Assembly (NCBI RefSeq): GCF_021043365.1
Contig: NZ_JAJNDU010000001.1
Span: 1,078,164-1,142,163, forward strand
Length of the DNA stretch: 64,000 nt
Source: Sphingomonas sp. IC-11
GTDB taxonomy: Bacteria; Pseudomonadota; Alphaproteobacteria; Sphingomonadales; Sphingomonadaceae
Direction of reading: 5' to 3'
Below the pieces are notes generated by a model. The model was not told the origin of the DNA. It saw only the letters and a program-made list of their open reading frames with translations, and searched no databases. The translations under genes were made by a program, and so were the position numbers. Shown piece by piece: positions 42,386 through 51,221 of the stretch. Position 1 is the stretch's first letter; every line of letters begins with the position of its first letter.

Positions 42386-43096
42386 ATGATACGTTGGTTG
42401 GGTCTGGCGCTTGCCATGGTGCCGGGTGTGGCAACGGCGCAGGCGTACCAGTGCAATGTGCCGGACGCGACGATGCTGACGGTCCGACCGGACCTGCCAA
42501 GCGAGCGTGAGCCACAGCGCTTGCTGCCGATCGGTCACTACACGCTCGCGATCAGCTGGTCCCCGCAATATTGCCGCCAGCCAGACCGGGCAGCGCGGTC
42601 CCGCTTTCAGTGTGGCGGCTCCAATCGCTTTGGCTTTGTCCTGCATGGGCTATGGCCTGATGGTGTGGGCAAGGAGTGGCCGCAATATTGCAAAGCCACG
42701 TCGCTGCTTTCTGAGCGAACCGTGCGGGCGAACATCTGCTCCACTCCTTCGGCACAGTTGCTGCAGCATGAATGGGCAAAGCACGGGACTTGCATGGCCG
42801 GAGAAACCCCCGACAGCTACTTCGCGAAGGCCACTGGCCTTTACCGTAAGCTGCGCTACCCGGACATGGTGTCGCTGTCCCGTCAGCCGCTATCGGCCGG
42901 AAAGCTCGCAACCGCCATCGCTCGTGTAAACCCCGGTATGCGCGCGGACATGATGAAGATCACCACCGATCGCCAGGGCTGGCTCGACGAGGTGTGGATC
43001 TGCATGAACAAGCGGTTTCAATATGCTCGATGCCCGGCGCATCAGGGCGGCGTGAAGCCGAACGCGCGCGTTCGGATCTGGCGCGGCCCGCGCTGA
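42386..43096 (+). CDS. Secreted RNase T2-family ribonuclease
   Basis: 236 residues with a signal peptide (LGLALAMVPGVATAQA). Both catalytic segments are intact: CAS-I FVLHGLWPD and CAS-II HEWAKHGTC. Cysteines YCRQ, FQCGG and CPAHQ support disulfides in a secreted enzyme. It cleaves RNA through 2',3'-cyclic phosphates with little base preference and would act in the periplasm or outside to scavenge nucleotides. The region 42243-42385 before it has no recognisable element. Confidence 0.92.
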   Translation: MIRWLGLALAMVPGVATAQAYQCNVPDATMLTVRPDLPSEREPQRLLPIGHYTLAISWSPQYCRQPDRAARSRFQCGGSNRFGFVLHGLWPDGVGKEWPQYCKATSLLSERTVRANICSTPSAQLLQHEWAKHGTCMAGETPDSYFAKATGLYRKLRYPDMVSLSRQPLSAGKLATAIARVNPGMRADMMKITTDRQGWLDEVWICMNKRFQYARCPAHQGGVKPNARVRIWRGPR

Positions 43097-43130
43097 TCCA
43101 GGCCCGCGCGAATTCAGAAAGAACAGTAGT

Positions 43131-43161
43131 GGAGCCGGACCGAGCTACGCTGGCCGGCTCC
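43131..43161. terminator. GGAGCCGG/CCGGCTCC hairpin
   Basis: Perfect 8-base arms with a 15-base loop, in the 74-base gap between the convergent RNase T2 and VWA genes. It could terminate either transcript. The loop is long and no T-run follows, so confidence is low. Confidence 0.35.
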
Positions 43162-43170
43162 AAAAGAAGT

Positions 43171-44349
43171 TCAGCGCTTCCGCGTCAACTCCCGCATGGC
43201 ATCGTCCAATCCTGCCAAAGTGAGCGGGTACATACGGTCGTTCATCAGTTCACGAATGACCTTCACCGATTGTGAATAACCCCATTGCGCCTGTGCGACG
43301 GGGTTCAGCCACACCGCAGCGGGATAGGTTGTTGTCAGGCGGTTCATCCAAATCGCGCCCGACTCTTCATTGAAGTGTTCCACCGAGCCGCCGGGATGGG
43401 TGATCTCATAGGGGCTCATCGAGGCGTCGCCGACGAACACCAACTTATAATCGTGCGGGAATTTGTGGAGCACATCCCACATAGGCGTGCGTTCGGAGAA
43501 GCGCCGCTTGTTATCTTTCCAGACCCCCTCGTAGGGGCAGTTATGGAAGTAAAAAAACTCGAGGTTTTTGAATTCGCTGGTTGCTGCTGAAAACAATTCC
43601 TCACAGAGCTTCACAAACGGGTCCATGGATCCGCCGACGTCGAGGAACAGGAGCAACTTCACGGCATTCCGGCGTTCCGGACGCATGTGAACGTCAAGCC
43701 ATCCCTGACGCGCAGTCCCATCGATCGTGGCGTCGATATCGAGTTCGTCTGCGGCGCCTTCGCGAGCAAACTTGCGCAAGCGTCTGAGCGCAATCTTGAT
43801 ATTGCGCGTGCCAAGTTCGCGCGTGTTGTCGAGGTTCTTGAACTCGCGCTGGTCCCAAACCTTCAGCGCGCGCTTCTGCTTGGATTCGCCGCCGATGCGG
43901 ACGCCTTCGGGATTGTACCCGGAGTTGCCAAAGGGTGAGGTGCCGCCGGTGCCGACCCACTTGTTGCCGCCCTGGTGCCGCTTTTGCTGCTCTTCGAGGC
44001 GCTTCTTCAGCGTCTCCATGATCTCCTCCCAGGAGCCGAGCGACTTGATCGCCTCCATCTCCTCCGGAGTAAGAAACTTCTCGGTGATCGCCTTCAACCA
44101 GTCCGCCGGGATCTCAGCGCCTTCCTGGGCGAAGCTGGTTTCGATGCCCTTGAATACCTTGGCAAAGACCTGGTCGAACTTGTCGAGGAGGCCCTCGTCT
44201 TTCACGTAAACCGATCGAGACAGATAGTAGAAATTCTCTGGCGTGCGATCGATCACGTCCTTTTGAAGCGCCTCCAGGAGGAGCAGGTGCTCCTTCATGC
44301 TTGCGGGTATCCCCGCCACGCGCAGCTCATCAAGGAAGTTGAGGAACAT
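43171..44349 (-). CDS. CoxE-like VWA-domain protein
   Basis: 392 residues beginning at ATG 44349 (the in-frame TTG at 44355 is two codons earlier). N-terminal helical domain: FLNFLDELRVAGIPASMKEH and RTPENFYYLSRSVYVKDEGLLDKFDQVF. Then an ETLKKRLEEQQKRHQGGNKWVGTGG linker and a vWA domain with a metal-site motif LLFLDVGGSMD (DxGGS rather than the usual DxSxS), plus KLVFVGDASMSPYEI. This class is normally encoded beside a MoxR-type AAA ATPase, and functions in metal-centre or protein-complex assembly. No AAA gene is in the window. Convergent with the RNase T2 gene. Confidence 0.87.
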   Translation of the reverse strand: MFLNFLDELRVAGIPASMKEHLLLLEALQKDVIDRTPENFYYLSRSVYVKDEGLLDKFDQVFAKVFKGIETSFAQEGAEIPADWLKAITEKFLTPEEMEAIKSLGSWEEIMETLKKRLEEQQKRHQGGNKWVGTGGTSPFGNSGYNPEGVRIGGESKQKRALKVWDQREFKNLDNTRELGTRNIKIALRRLRKFAREGAADELDIDATIDGTARQGWLDVHMRPERRNAVKLLLFLDVGGSMDPFVKLCEELFSAATSEFKNLEFFYFHNCPYEGVWKDNKRRFSERTPMWDVLHKFPHDYKLVFVGDASMSPYEITHPGGSVEHFNEESGAIWMNRLTTTYPAAVWLNPVAQAQWGYSQSVKVIRELMNDRMYPLTLAGLDDAMRELTRKR

Positions 44350-44460
44350 CGGCAATCCGCCCCATCATCTGCTTTTGTCATCCTGATGACAGAGTTGGCG
44401 GCATCGCGCCAGCGCATGAGGCGCTGACTAAGGGTTCAACGGCCGCTACAGCCATGTTCC

Positions 44461-45204
44461 ATGGTGACGGCACCCACGCTTCCTCCGCCACCGGCCTTGA
44501 TTTCGGCCGGTCATTGTCTCCTTCTGGATTTCGACGGCACGCTGGTCGACCTGGTCGACAGGCCCGATGCTGTTGTTGTGGACCGCGCTCTGATTGAGCT
44601 TCTGCAGTGCCTTACTGGAACCTTTGAGGGGCGTCTGGCCTTAGTGAGTGGGCGGTCGGTGGCGCAGATCGAGGGTTTCCTCGGGCATGCGGTTCCGGGG
44701 ATCGCGGTTGTTGGCAGCCACGGCGCCGAGCTGCAGGTCCTCGGCAAACGGATCACTCCGGCCCGCCCCGCCGCCCTTGATGAGGCGGAGAGGACATTTT
44801 CCGCGGCCTTCGCGGACGAGCAGGGGGTGTTGATCGAAGTGAAATCCCTTGGAGTTGCAATCCACTACCGGATGGCGCCGGAGCAAGACGCGACCGCTCG
44901 CCGGCTGGCCCAGCAATTTGCCGGCAGGGACGGGTTGGTTCTGCAATCTGGCAAGATGATGGTGGAGCTTCGTGCAGGTGGCCACGATAAAGGAACCGGC
45001 ATCACCTCTTTGCTCACCCACCCGACCTTTGCCGGCCATATTCCCGTTTTCGTCGGCGACGACGTGACTGACGAAGCCGGCTTCGTCGCGGTTGCGGAGG
45101 CAAATGGCGTTGGGGTCCTGGTGGGGCCGACAAGAGCCACGGCTGCGAACCATCGGTTAGATGATGTGGCGGCTGTCAGGACATGGCTGGGAGCCGCTGC
45201 ATGA
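44461..45204 (+). CDS. otsB: Trehalose-6-phosphate phosphatase
   Basis: 247 residues of the HAD fold. Nucleophile motif LLDFDGTLVDL (Asp-x-Asp), then VSGRSVAQIEGFLG, the cap region with VVGSHGAEL and the metal motif VFVGDDVTDEAGFVAV. It removes phosphate from trehalose-6-phosphate made by OtsA. ATG 44461 follows CCATGTTCC without a strong ribosome site. It overlaps the GH15 gene by ATGA, so otsB, GH15 and otsA are read as one coupled operon. The 105 bases upstream contain no clear EcfG promoter. Confidence 0.93.
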   Translation: MVTAPTLPPPPALISAGHCLLLDFDGTLVDLVDRPDAVVVDRALIELLQCLTGTFEGRLALVSGRSVAQIEGFLGHAVPGIAVVGSHGAELQVLGKRITPARPAALDEAERTFSAAFADEQGVLIEVKSLGVAIHYRMAPEQDATARRLAQQFAGRDGLVLQSGKMMVELRAGGHDKGTGITSLLTHPTFAGHIPVFVGDDVTDEAGFVAVAEANGVGVLVGPTRATAANHRLDDVAAVRTWLGAAA

Positions 45205-46997
45205 CCGCCACAATGGATCTCTGGCCAATCGGCAATTGCCAGGTCTCGGCCTTGGTTGATCGTGCTGGCCGCTTCGTGTGGGGCTGCTTGCCCCGAGTGG
45301 ATGGCGACCCGGCATTCTGTTCGTTGCTGGACGACAAGCCGCCTGCAGGGCAGGATGCGTTCGGTTTCTGGGAGATCGACATCGATCGGCCCCGCGAAAC
45401 GACGCAACGCTATCTGCGAAACACACCCATTCTCGTGACACGCCACGAGGATGAGAATGGTAGTGCCATTGAGGTGATCGACTTTTGTCCGCGTTTTGCG
45501 CGGAACGGCCGAAAGTACCGCCCTGTCGCCTTTGTACGCATCGTTCGACCAGTAGCCGGCAGTCCTCGGGTCCGTATTCGCCTGCGACCCGCCGCAAATT
45601 GGGGCGAGAGGCAAGCGCAGACCACACGCGGTTCAAACCATATCCGCTACCTCTTGGACAATGGCGTCGTCCGCTTGTCGACCACCGCGCCCGTTGGCTG
45701 GATCGAAGACGAACGAATGTTCCGGGTAGAGCGGCCGCTCTATTTCTTCCTGGGCCCTGACGAAAGCTTTTCCGACGACATCGCCATGTCGCTCGAGAAC
45801 ATGCTCGATCGTACCGTAGAGGAATGGCAGCATTGGACGCGGAGCTTGGCCACGCCCCATGAATGGCAGGAAGCGGTCATCCGCTCGGCCATCACCTTGA
45901 AGCTTTGCCAGCATGAAGAAACAGGCGCGATTGTTGCCGCTTTGACTACTTCCATCCCTGAGCATGCTGGATCCCAGCGGAATTGGGATTATCGTTATTG
46001 CTGGGTCCGCGATGCCTATTATACCGTGCAGGCGCTGAACCGTCTTGGCGCCCTGGACGTGCTTGAGGGCTATCTCGAATATCTCCGTAATATCGTGGAC
46101 AACGCGAAGGACGGGCACATCCAGCCGCTCTATGGCGTAGGTGGAGAGGCGACGCTCATCGAGCGTGAGGCCCCGGCGCTCAATGGCTATCGCGGCATGG
46201 GGCCAGTGCGGGTAGGCAATCAAGCGTATGAGCAGATCCAGCATGATGCCTACGGACAGATCGTCCTCTCCAATGCTCAGGCGTTTTTCGATCATCGGCT
46301 GTTGCGTGTGGCCGGGCTTGATGACTTCGAAGCTCTTGAGCCGGTAGGCGAACGCGCATGGGAGAAGTTTGACAAGCCGGACGCGGGTTTGTGGGAATTG
46401 CGCACCAAGAGTCACGTTCACACATATTCGGCCGCGATGTGCTGGGCGGCGTGTGACCGGCTTGCAAATGCTGCCGAAGCCTTGGCCCTCTTCGAGCGTG
46501 CTATTTTCTGGCGCGACCGCGCGGACCAGATGCGCTCGCGGATCGAAGCGGCCGCCTGGCGTCCTGAAACGGAGCGGATGTCAGCTACGTTCGGGGGTGA
46601 TGACCTCGACGCCAGCCTGTTGCAGCTTCTCGATCTCCGCTTCCTCGCTCCGGACGATCCGCGTTTCCGATCGACCCTCGATGCGGTGGAGGGAGGGTTG
46701 AGGCGTGGATCGCACATGCTCCGCTACGCAACCGAAGACGATTTCGGCCTGCCGCATACTGCATTCAATGTTTGCACGTTCTGGCTGATTGAGGCGCTTC
46801 ATTTCACCGGGCGGGATGCTGATGCGCGCGCCCTCTTCGAGGAGATGCTGTCGCGGCGCACGCCCGCCGGCTTGCTATCCGAAGACATCGATCCGGTTAC
46901 CGGTGAGTTGTGGGGCAATTACCCGCAAACCTATTCCCTCGTCGGCGTGATCAATTGTGCCGTGCTTCTCAGCAAGCCGTGGAGCGCAATCCGATGA
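45201..46997 (+). CDS. GH15-family glucoamylase/trehalase-like enzyme
   Basis: 598 residues. N-terminal beta-sandwich (IGNCQVSALVDRAGRFVWGC, VIDFCPRFARNG) followed by an (alpha/alpha)6 barrel: WDYRYCWVRDAYYTVQALN, GLWELRTKSHVHTYSAAMCW with a catalytic Glu, and LLSEDIDPVTGELWGNYPQTYSL, where Glu in SED is the expected base. Related enzymes hydrolyse alpha-1,4 glucans or trehalose; family position inside a trehalose operon suggests the latter or a role in trehalose/glucan turnover. ATG 45201 overlaps the otsB stop, and its own stop overlaps the otsA start by ATGA. No signal peptide, so cytoplasmic. Confidence 0.9.
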   Translation: MTATMDLWPIGNCQVSALVDRAGRFVWGCLPRVDGDPAFCSLLDDKPPAGQDAFGFWEIDIDRPRETTQRYLRNTPILVTRHEDENGSAIEVIDFCPRFARNGRKYRPVAFVRIVRPVAGSPRVRIRLRPAANWGERQAQTTRGSNHIRYLLDNGVVRLSTTAPVGWIEDERMFRVERPLYFFLGPDESFSDDIAMSLENMLDRTVEEWQHWTRSLATPHEWQEAVIRSAITLKLCQHEETGAIVAALTTSIPEHAGSQRNWDYRYCWVRDAYYTVQALNRLGALDVLEGYLEYLRNIVDNAKDGHIQPLYGVGGEATLIEREAPALNGYRGMGPVRVGNQAYEQIQHDAYGQIVLSNAQAFFDHRLLRVAGLDDFEALEPVGERAWEKFDKPDAGLWELRTKSHVHTYSAAMCWAACDRLANAAEALALFERAIFWRDRADQMRSRIEAAAWRPETERMSATFGGDDLDASLLQLLDLRFLAPDDPRFRSTLDAVEGGLRRGSHMLRYATEDDFGLPHTAFNVCTFWLIEALHFTGRDADARALFEEMLSRRTPAGLLSEDIDPVTGELWGNYPQTYSLVGVINCAVLLSKPWSAIR

Positions 46998-48376
46998 GCC
47001 GTCTGATCGTCATCTCGAACCGGGTGTCAGCGCCCACTGCGCAACAACCAAGTGCGCAGGGCGGACTGGCCGTCGCGCTAACCGCGGCGCTGCGGGAGGC
47101 GGACGGGATCTGGTTCGGTTGGTCGGGCGAGACCGGTGATACCGGCGAACTCCGCTTCGAAACCTATGACGGCGTTACCTCGGCCACGATCGACCTGCCC
47201 GAACAGGACGTCGAAGAATATTACGACGGATACGCCAACCGCACTCTTTGGCCGCTCTTCCACTACCGACTTGGGCTGACCGAGTTCGAACGGGATTTCC
47301 AAGGTGGCTATGAGAGAGTGAACCGCCTCTTCAGTGAAGTCATCAGCCCTCACATCGAGCCGGATGATCTGGTGTGGGTCCACGACTACCATATGGTGCC
47401 GCTCGGATGGATGCTGCGGCAGAAGGGGATCAAGAACCGGCTCGGTTTCTTTCTCCACATCCCGTGGCCACCGACGCGGCTGCTGATCGCATTGCCGGAA
47501 CACAAGCGGCTGGTAGAGGCACTGTTTGCCTATGATGTAATCGGCTTTCAGACCAGGGAATGGCTCGAGACGTTCCACGACTACGTGGAACGTGAAATGG
47601 GTGGGACGATTGGGCCGGATGACGATGTCACCGTTGGCGGGCGAACCATCAAGGCGATAGCCTGCCCCATCGGCATCGACGCTCGCGAATTCATTGCTGC
47701 CGCAAATGGAGAAAAGGCCGCCGCAACACTGAGCCGAATGGTTGAAAGCGTCAGCGGGCGTGATCTGATCGTTGGAGTGGATCGGCTCGACTATTCCAAG
47801 GGGATCGAAGAGCGCTTCAATGGCTATCAGCGCTTTCTCGAAACCCGGCCAGACCGGCGGACCAACGTCTCGCTGCTACAGATCGCACCTCCCTCCCGCG
47901 CTACTGTTCAAAGCTATCAGGAGATCCGCGCGAGCCTCGACGCGCTTTCAGGACGCATCAATGGCGCGTTTGCAGAGATTGACTGGGTGCCGCTTCGTTA
48001 CGTCAACCGCGGTTTGCCACGGGACGTGCTCGCTGGCGTGTATCGCGCTGCTCGTGTCGCACTCGTGACACCGCTGCGCGACGGAATGAACCTGGTGGCG
48101 AAGGAGTTTGTCGCTGCGCAGGATCCTGAAGATCCCGGTGTGTTGATATTGTCGCGCTTCGCCGGCGCGGCAGAGCAGCTGGGTGAAGCACTTCTGATCA
48201 ACCCCTACAGTCCCGACGAGACGGCGGACGCCATCGAGCACGCGCTTGCCATGCCGCGGGACGAGAGGATCGCGCGCTGGCAGAAGATGTACGACAATGT
48301 CCGGCGTGAGGACGTAATCTGGTGGAGACGCCGCTTCACGGATGCTCTGGCCGCAGTCGAGTTGACGCCAGCTTAG
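46994..48376 (+). CDS. otsA: Trehalose-6-phosphate synthase
   Basis: 460 residues of the GT20 family, GT-B fold. Transfers glucose from a nucleotide donor to glucose-6-phosphate. Motifs: LIVISNRVSAP and the N-terminal LAVALTAAL loop, WFGWSGE, VWVHDYHMVPL, HIPWPPTRLL, VGVDRLDYSKGIEERF, VALVTPLRDGMNLVAKEFVA. ATG 46994 is coupled to the GH15 gene by ATGA; an in-frame start at 46910 lies inside that gene. Third gene of the operon. The TonB receptor starts 57 bp downstream, possibly as a separate unit. Confidence 0.95.
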   Translation: MSRLIVISNRVSAPTAQQPSAQGGLAVALTAALREADGIWFGWSGETGDTGELRFETYDGVTSATIDLPEQDVEEYYDGYANRTLWPLFHYRLGLTEFERDFQGGYERVNRLFSEVISPHIEPDDLVWVHDYHMVPLGWMLRQKGIKNRLGFFLHIPWPPTRLLIALPEHKRLVEALFAYDVIGFQTREWLETFHDYVEREMGGTIGPDDDVTVGGRTIKAIACPIGIDAREFIAAANGEKAAATLSRMVESVSGRDLIVGVDRLDYSKGIEERFNGYQRFLETRPDRRTNVSLLQIAPPSRATVQSYQEIRASLDALSGRINGAFAEIDWVPLRYVNRGLPRDVLAGVYRAARVALVTPLRDGMNLVAKEFVAAQDPEDPGVLILSRFAGAAEQLGEALLINPYSPDETADAIEHALAMPRDERIARWQKMYDNVRREDVIWWRRRFTDALAAVELTPA

Positions 48377-48433
48377 ATCCCGGGACCGCGGTATGGCTTG
48401 CGCTTGTTGAGCGGTCATAGGCAAGGCGCGGTC

Positions 48434-50479
48434 ATGACCTGTCGAATCGGCGCATTTGGCGCTTTGCTTCTCGCCACTCCTGCCATTGGGCAAACTGCGC
48501 CCGACATCATCGTCACCGGACGCGGGCTTGACGATCGAGCTGGAGACCGAGTGGCCAGCGTGGTGACGATCGACGCAGGCCGCGTCGCCGCGAATGCGAG
48601 TGATCGGCTTGAGAGTGTGCTGGCGGACGTTGCCGGCCTCCAGCAATTCCGTCGATCGGATTCTCGTTCCGCCAATCCGACGAGCCAGGGCATCTCGCTT
48701 CGTGGCATCGGCGGCAATGCCTCCAGTCGCGCGTTGCTAGTGCTTGATGGCGTGCCTCAAGCTGACCCGTTTGGCGGATGGGTGCCATTCCCCGCTTATG
48801 CGACAGATCGCATCGGCCGCATTCGCGTGACGCGCGGGGGCGGAAGTGGCTATTTCGGTCCTGGCGCACTCGCCGGCACGGTGGAACTGGAGAGCGCCAG
48901 CCCGCGCGAGCAGTCGATATATTCGGGCTCTATCGCTTACGGCAGCCGCGACTCTGTCGATGCCCAGGCGTCTGGCGCTTTTGTCGCCGGTCCAGGATTT
49001 GCGTCGATCTCCGCGGCTTATGCAAGTGGCGACGGCTTCGTGCCGGTTGTTGCGCGCTCCAGAGGCGCCGCTGATCGTCCCGCGGCTTACGAGCAAGCAT
49101 CCGCGGCTCTGAGGGGGGTGGTGCAGCTTTCAGCCGACACGGAGCTCCAGGCAAATGTCAGTGCCTTCACCGACAAGCGTGATCGGGGGACGGCATTTAC
49201 CGCCAATCGCAGCGAGGGGGCGGATGCCAGCATTCGCGTGGTTGGTCGCGGCGCGTGGGGCTTCTCCGCGCTCGCCTATCTGCAAGCGCGCGCGTTCGCA
49301 TCGCAGTTTGCGAGTGTCCCTGCTGATCGCGCCTCCGCCACGCAGACGCTGGACCAGTACAACACGCCTGCAACAGGATTGGGCGCCCGCTTCGAGATCG
49401 TGCCTCCTGTCGGTGAGGGAAGGGACCTGCGGCTTGGCGTCGACGTGCGCGATGTCGAGGGGCGCACCCAGGAAAATTACACTTATGTAGCCGGCCTTCC
49501 GACCCGGCGCCGCATCGCCGGCGGGAACAGCCGCACCGCGGGGCTGTTTTTTGACAGCACGGTGGAGACCGGTGCCTTGACGCTCACACTAGGCGGCCGG
49601 GTGGATCGTTGGCGGATCGCCGACGGGCGGCTGAGCGAATATACGCTGGCGACTGGCGTTCCGATCACGATTGCGAACTACCGCGACCGTACGGGCACGG
49701 AGTGGACGGGCCGGGTGGGCGCCGCCTTTGCTGCTGCCGACAGCGTTGTATTGCGCGCGAGTGGCTATCGCGGATGGCGATTGCCGACGCTGAACGAACT
49801 GTACCGTCCTTTTCGCGTCGGCGCTGATGCCACTTCGGCCAACGCATCGCTGCGCCCCGAGCGTTTGACCGGCGTCGACGGGGGCCTGTCGATTACGCCG
49901 GTCGTCGGCCTGTCTCTTAGCGCTACCGCCTTTTGGAACCGGCTCGAAGACGCGATTTCGAACGTGACCGCTGGAAATGGCCCGGGCAACTTCCCCGGCG
50001 TCGGCTTTGTCAGTGGAACCTACCGGATCAGGCAAAATCTGGATGCGATCGAGTCCACAGGCTTCGAATTCGACGCTCGCTGGGCGGCGGGACCCGTTTC
50101 GGTCGCGGCCTCCTGGAGCCACGTGGACCCGCGAGTGCAATCGTCAGGTTCGGCGAGGGCGCTAGACAACCTTCGGCCGGCGCAGACACCTCTGGATCAG
50201 GTGTCCGGAACTTTGGGATTCAACAAGGACGGATGGGCCGCTTCTGCAACCTTGCGGCACGTCGCACGTCAGTTTGAGGACGACCAGAACAGTCGGACGC
50301 TCGCGCCCGCAACGACGCTGGACGGCTACCTGGCCGTACCCGTTACCCCGGGTTTGGCTATTGAGCTCCGCGGGGAAAATCTGTTCGACCAGCAGGTTGA
50401 GGCGGGCATCAGCGGCGCCGACATCGTAGAACGGGCAACCCCGCGTACGCTCTGGATCGGCATGCGCGTGCGTCGTTAG
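48434..50479 (+). CDS. TonB-dependent receptor, small type
   Basis: 681 residues with a signal peptide (GAFGALLLATPAIGQ). TonB box region DIIVTGRG, plug domain with SANPTSQGISLRGIGGNASS, LLVLDGVPQADPFGGWVPFPAYATDRIGRIRVTRGGGSGYFGPGA, then barrel to a terminal LWIGMRVRR. The length is near that of cobalamin and iron-complex receptors. No B12 riboswitch-like element is seen in the 57 bp upstream, and no regulator or transporter neighbours show the cargo. Convergent with the TetR gene across 25 bp. Starts at ATG 48434, preferred over in-frame 48398. Confidence 0.9.
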   Translation: MTCRIGAFGALLLATPAIGQTAPDIIVTGRGLDDRAGDRVASVVTIDAGRVAANASDRLESVLADVAGLQQFRRSDSRSANPTSQGISLRGIGGNASSRALLVLDGVPQADPFGGWVPFPAYATDRIGRIRVTRGGGSGYFGPGALAGTVELESASPREQSIYSGSIAYGSRDSVDAQASGAFVAGPGFASISAAYASGDGFVPVVARSRGAADRPAAYEQASAALRGVVQLSADTELQANVSAFTDKRDRGTAFTANRSEGADASIRVVGRGAWGFSALAYLQARAFASQFASVPADRASATQTLDQYNTPATGLGARFEIVPPVGEGRDLRLGVDVRDVEGRTQENYTYVAGLPTRRRIAGGNSRTAGLFFDSTVETGALTLTLGGRVDRWRIADGRLSEYTLATGVPITIANYRDRTGTEWTGRVGAAFAAADSVVLRASGYRGWRLPTLNELYRPFRVGADATSANASLRPERLTGVDGGLSITPVVGLSLSATAFWNRLEDAISNVTAGNGPGNFPGVGFVSGTYRIRQNLDAIESTGFEFDARWAAGPVSVAASWSHVDPRVQSSGSARALDNLRPAQTPLDQVSGTLGFNKDGWAASATLRHVARQFEDDQNSRTLAPATTLDGYLAVPVTPGLAIELRGENLFDQQVEAGISGADIVERATPRTLWIGMRVRR

Positions 50480-50504
50480 ATTGAGCCCTCGGGAGCGTTG
50501 CAGG

Positions 50505-51068
50505 TCATCCCGCATCCTCCCGAAGCTGGTCGATCTTGGCGTATATGCAGCTCATCAACGCGTCGATCACCGCAGGGCAGGGCTCATCGGGCTCGATGAT
50601 CCGGCGGTGAAAAACGCCCGACGCGATCGTGTGGATCATCTCCGCCAGACGGTTGAAGCGCTCCGGATCGGTGCCGGCCGGCACCAGCAACTGCAAGGCG
50701 GCGGTAAGCTCACGCCGTAATCGCTGCTGCAGATTGCGCGCGATGTCTGCGATCCGCTCGTTTCGGGTGGCTTCAGCCATGATCTCCGCGACCAAGCGTC
50801 CCCCATCTGCCGGCTCTTCACACGCCACGAAGTCGCGGATCCAGCCGCGCACTGCTTCCGGATCACCGGACGCGCCCGCCGCGCACAAGCCGCTTTCTGA
50901 CAGAAATTCCTCGAGATCGCGCTCCACGATCGCGGCGACGATCGCCTCTTTGTTGGCGAAGTCACGATAGATCTGCCCCACGGCAATTCCGGAGGCTTGG
51001 GCGATCTGAGCGATGCCCGTTCCGTGGAAACCGTGCGCGGCGAATGCCTGACGCGCTGCCTGGATCAA
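50505..51068 (-). CDS. TetR/AcrR-family regulator of the RND operon, start uncertain
   Basis: The DNA-binding domain is visible: IQAARQAFAAHGFHGTG, then IAQIAQASGIAVGQIYRDFANKEAIVAAI, followed by a ligand domain with RRELTAALQLLVPAGTDPERF. The only start in this frame is the TTG at 51068, which would begin inside helix 1 and has no ribosome site. An ATG at 51141 in the next frame gives MSHQPVQHRP and then a stop; removing one C from a four-C run would join it to the TetR frame and give a normal N-terminus. The gene may therefore carry a frameshift. It is divergent from the efflux operon whose promoter holds an inverted repeat. Confidence 0.78.
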   Translation of the reverse strand: MIQAARQAFAAHGFHGTGIAQIAQASGIAVGQIYRDFANKEAIVAAIVERDLEEFLSESGLCAAGASGDPEAVRGWIRDFVACEEPADGGRLVAEIMAEATRNERIADIARNLQQRLRRELTAALQLLVPAGTDPERFNRLAEMIHTIASGVFHRRIIEPDEPCPAVIDALMSCIYAKIDQLREDAG

Positions 51069-51150
51069 GTTTTCACGTCGTGCGTTTGCCCGGCTGGTGC
51101 GCGCACTAGGCGGGGCGGTGCTGCACTGGTTGATGGCTCATCTCCCGTAC

Positions 51151-51179
51151 TTGACGCTTCACCTAGTTCGCAGTAGCAG
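51151..51179 (+). promoter_or_regulatory. Promoter of the RND efflux operon
   Basis: TTGACG at 51151-51156 and TAGCAG at 51174-51179 are separated by 17 bases. Transcription would start close to 51186, at the left edge of the inverted repeat 51185-51204. The -35 box is close to consensus; the -10 is weaker. Confidence 0.5.
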
Positions 51180-51184
51180 CAAAC

Positions 51185-51204
51185 GTGAGTGAACGATCAC
51201 TCAC
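51185..51204. promoter_or_regulatory. Operator of the efflux operon (8-4-8 inverted repeat)
   Basis: GTGAGTGA-ACGA-TCACTCAC: two perfectly complementary 8-base arms with a 4-base centre, between the predicted promoter and ATG 51222. Its size and place suit a TetR-family dimer, and the divergent gene encodes one, so repression of the efflux operon is the obvious inference. Confidence 0.75.
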
Positions 51205-51221
51205 ATATCACAGAGAACAAT

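Noticed and set aside
44356..44460. Possible EcfG promoter before otsB
   Set aside because: GGAAC and CGTT-like words occur only on the minus strand (44436-44459) with 14 bases between them, outside the 16-17 range and in the wrong direction for otsB.
48377..48433. Cobalamin riboswitch before the small TonB receptor
   Set aside because: Only 57 bases separate it from otsA, too short for the element, and no B12-box-like sequence was seen.
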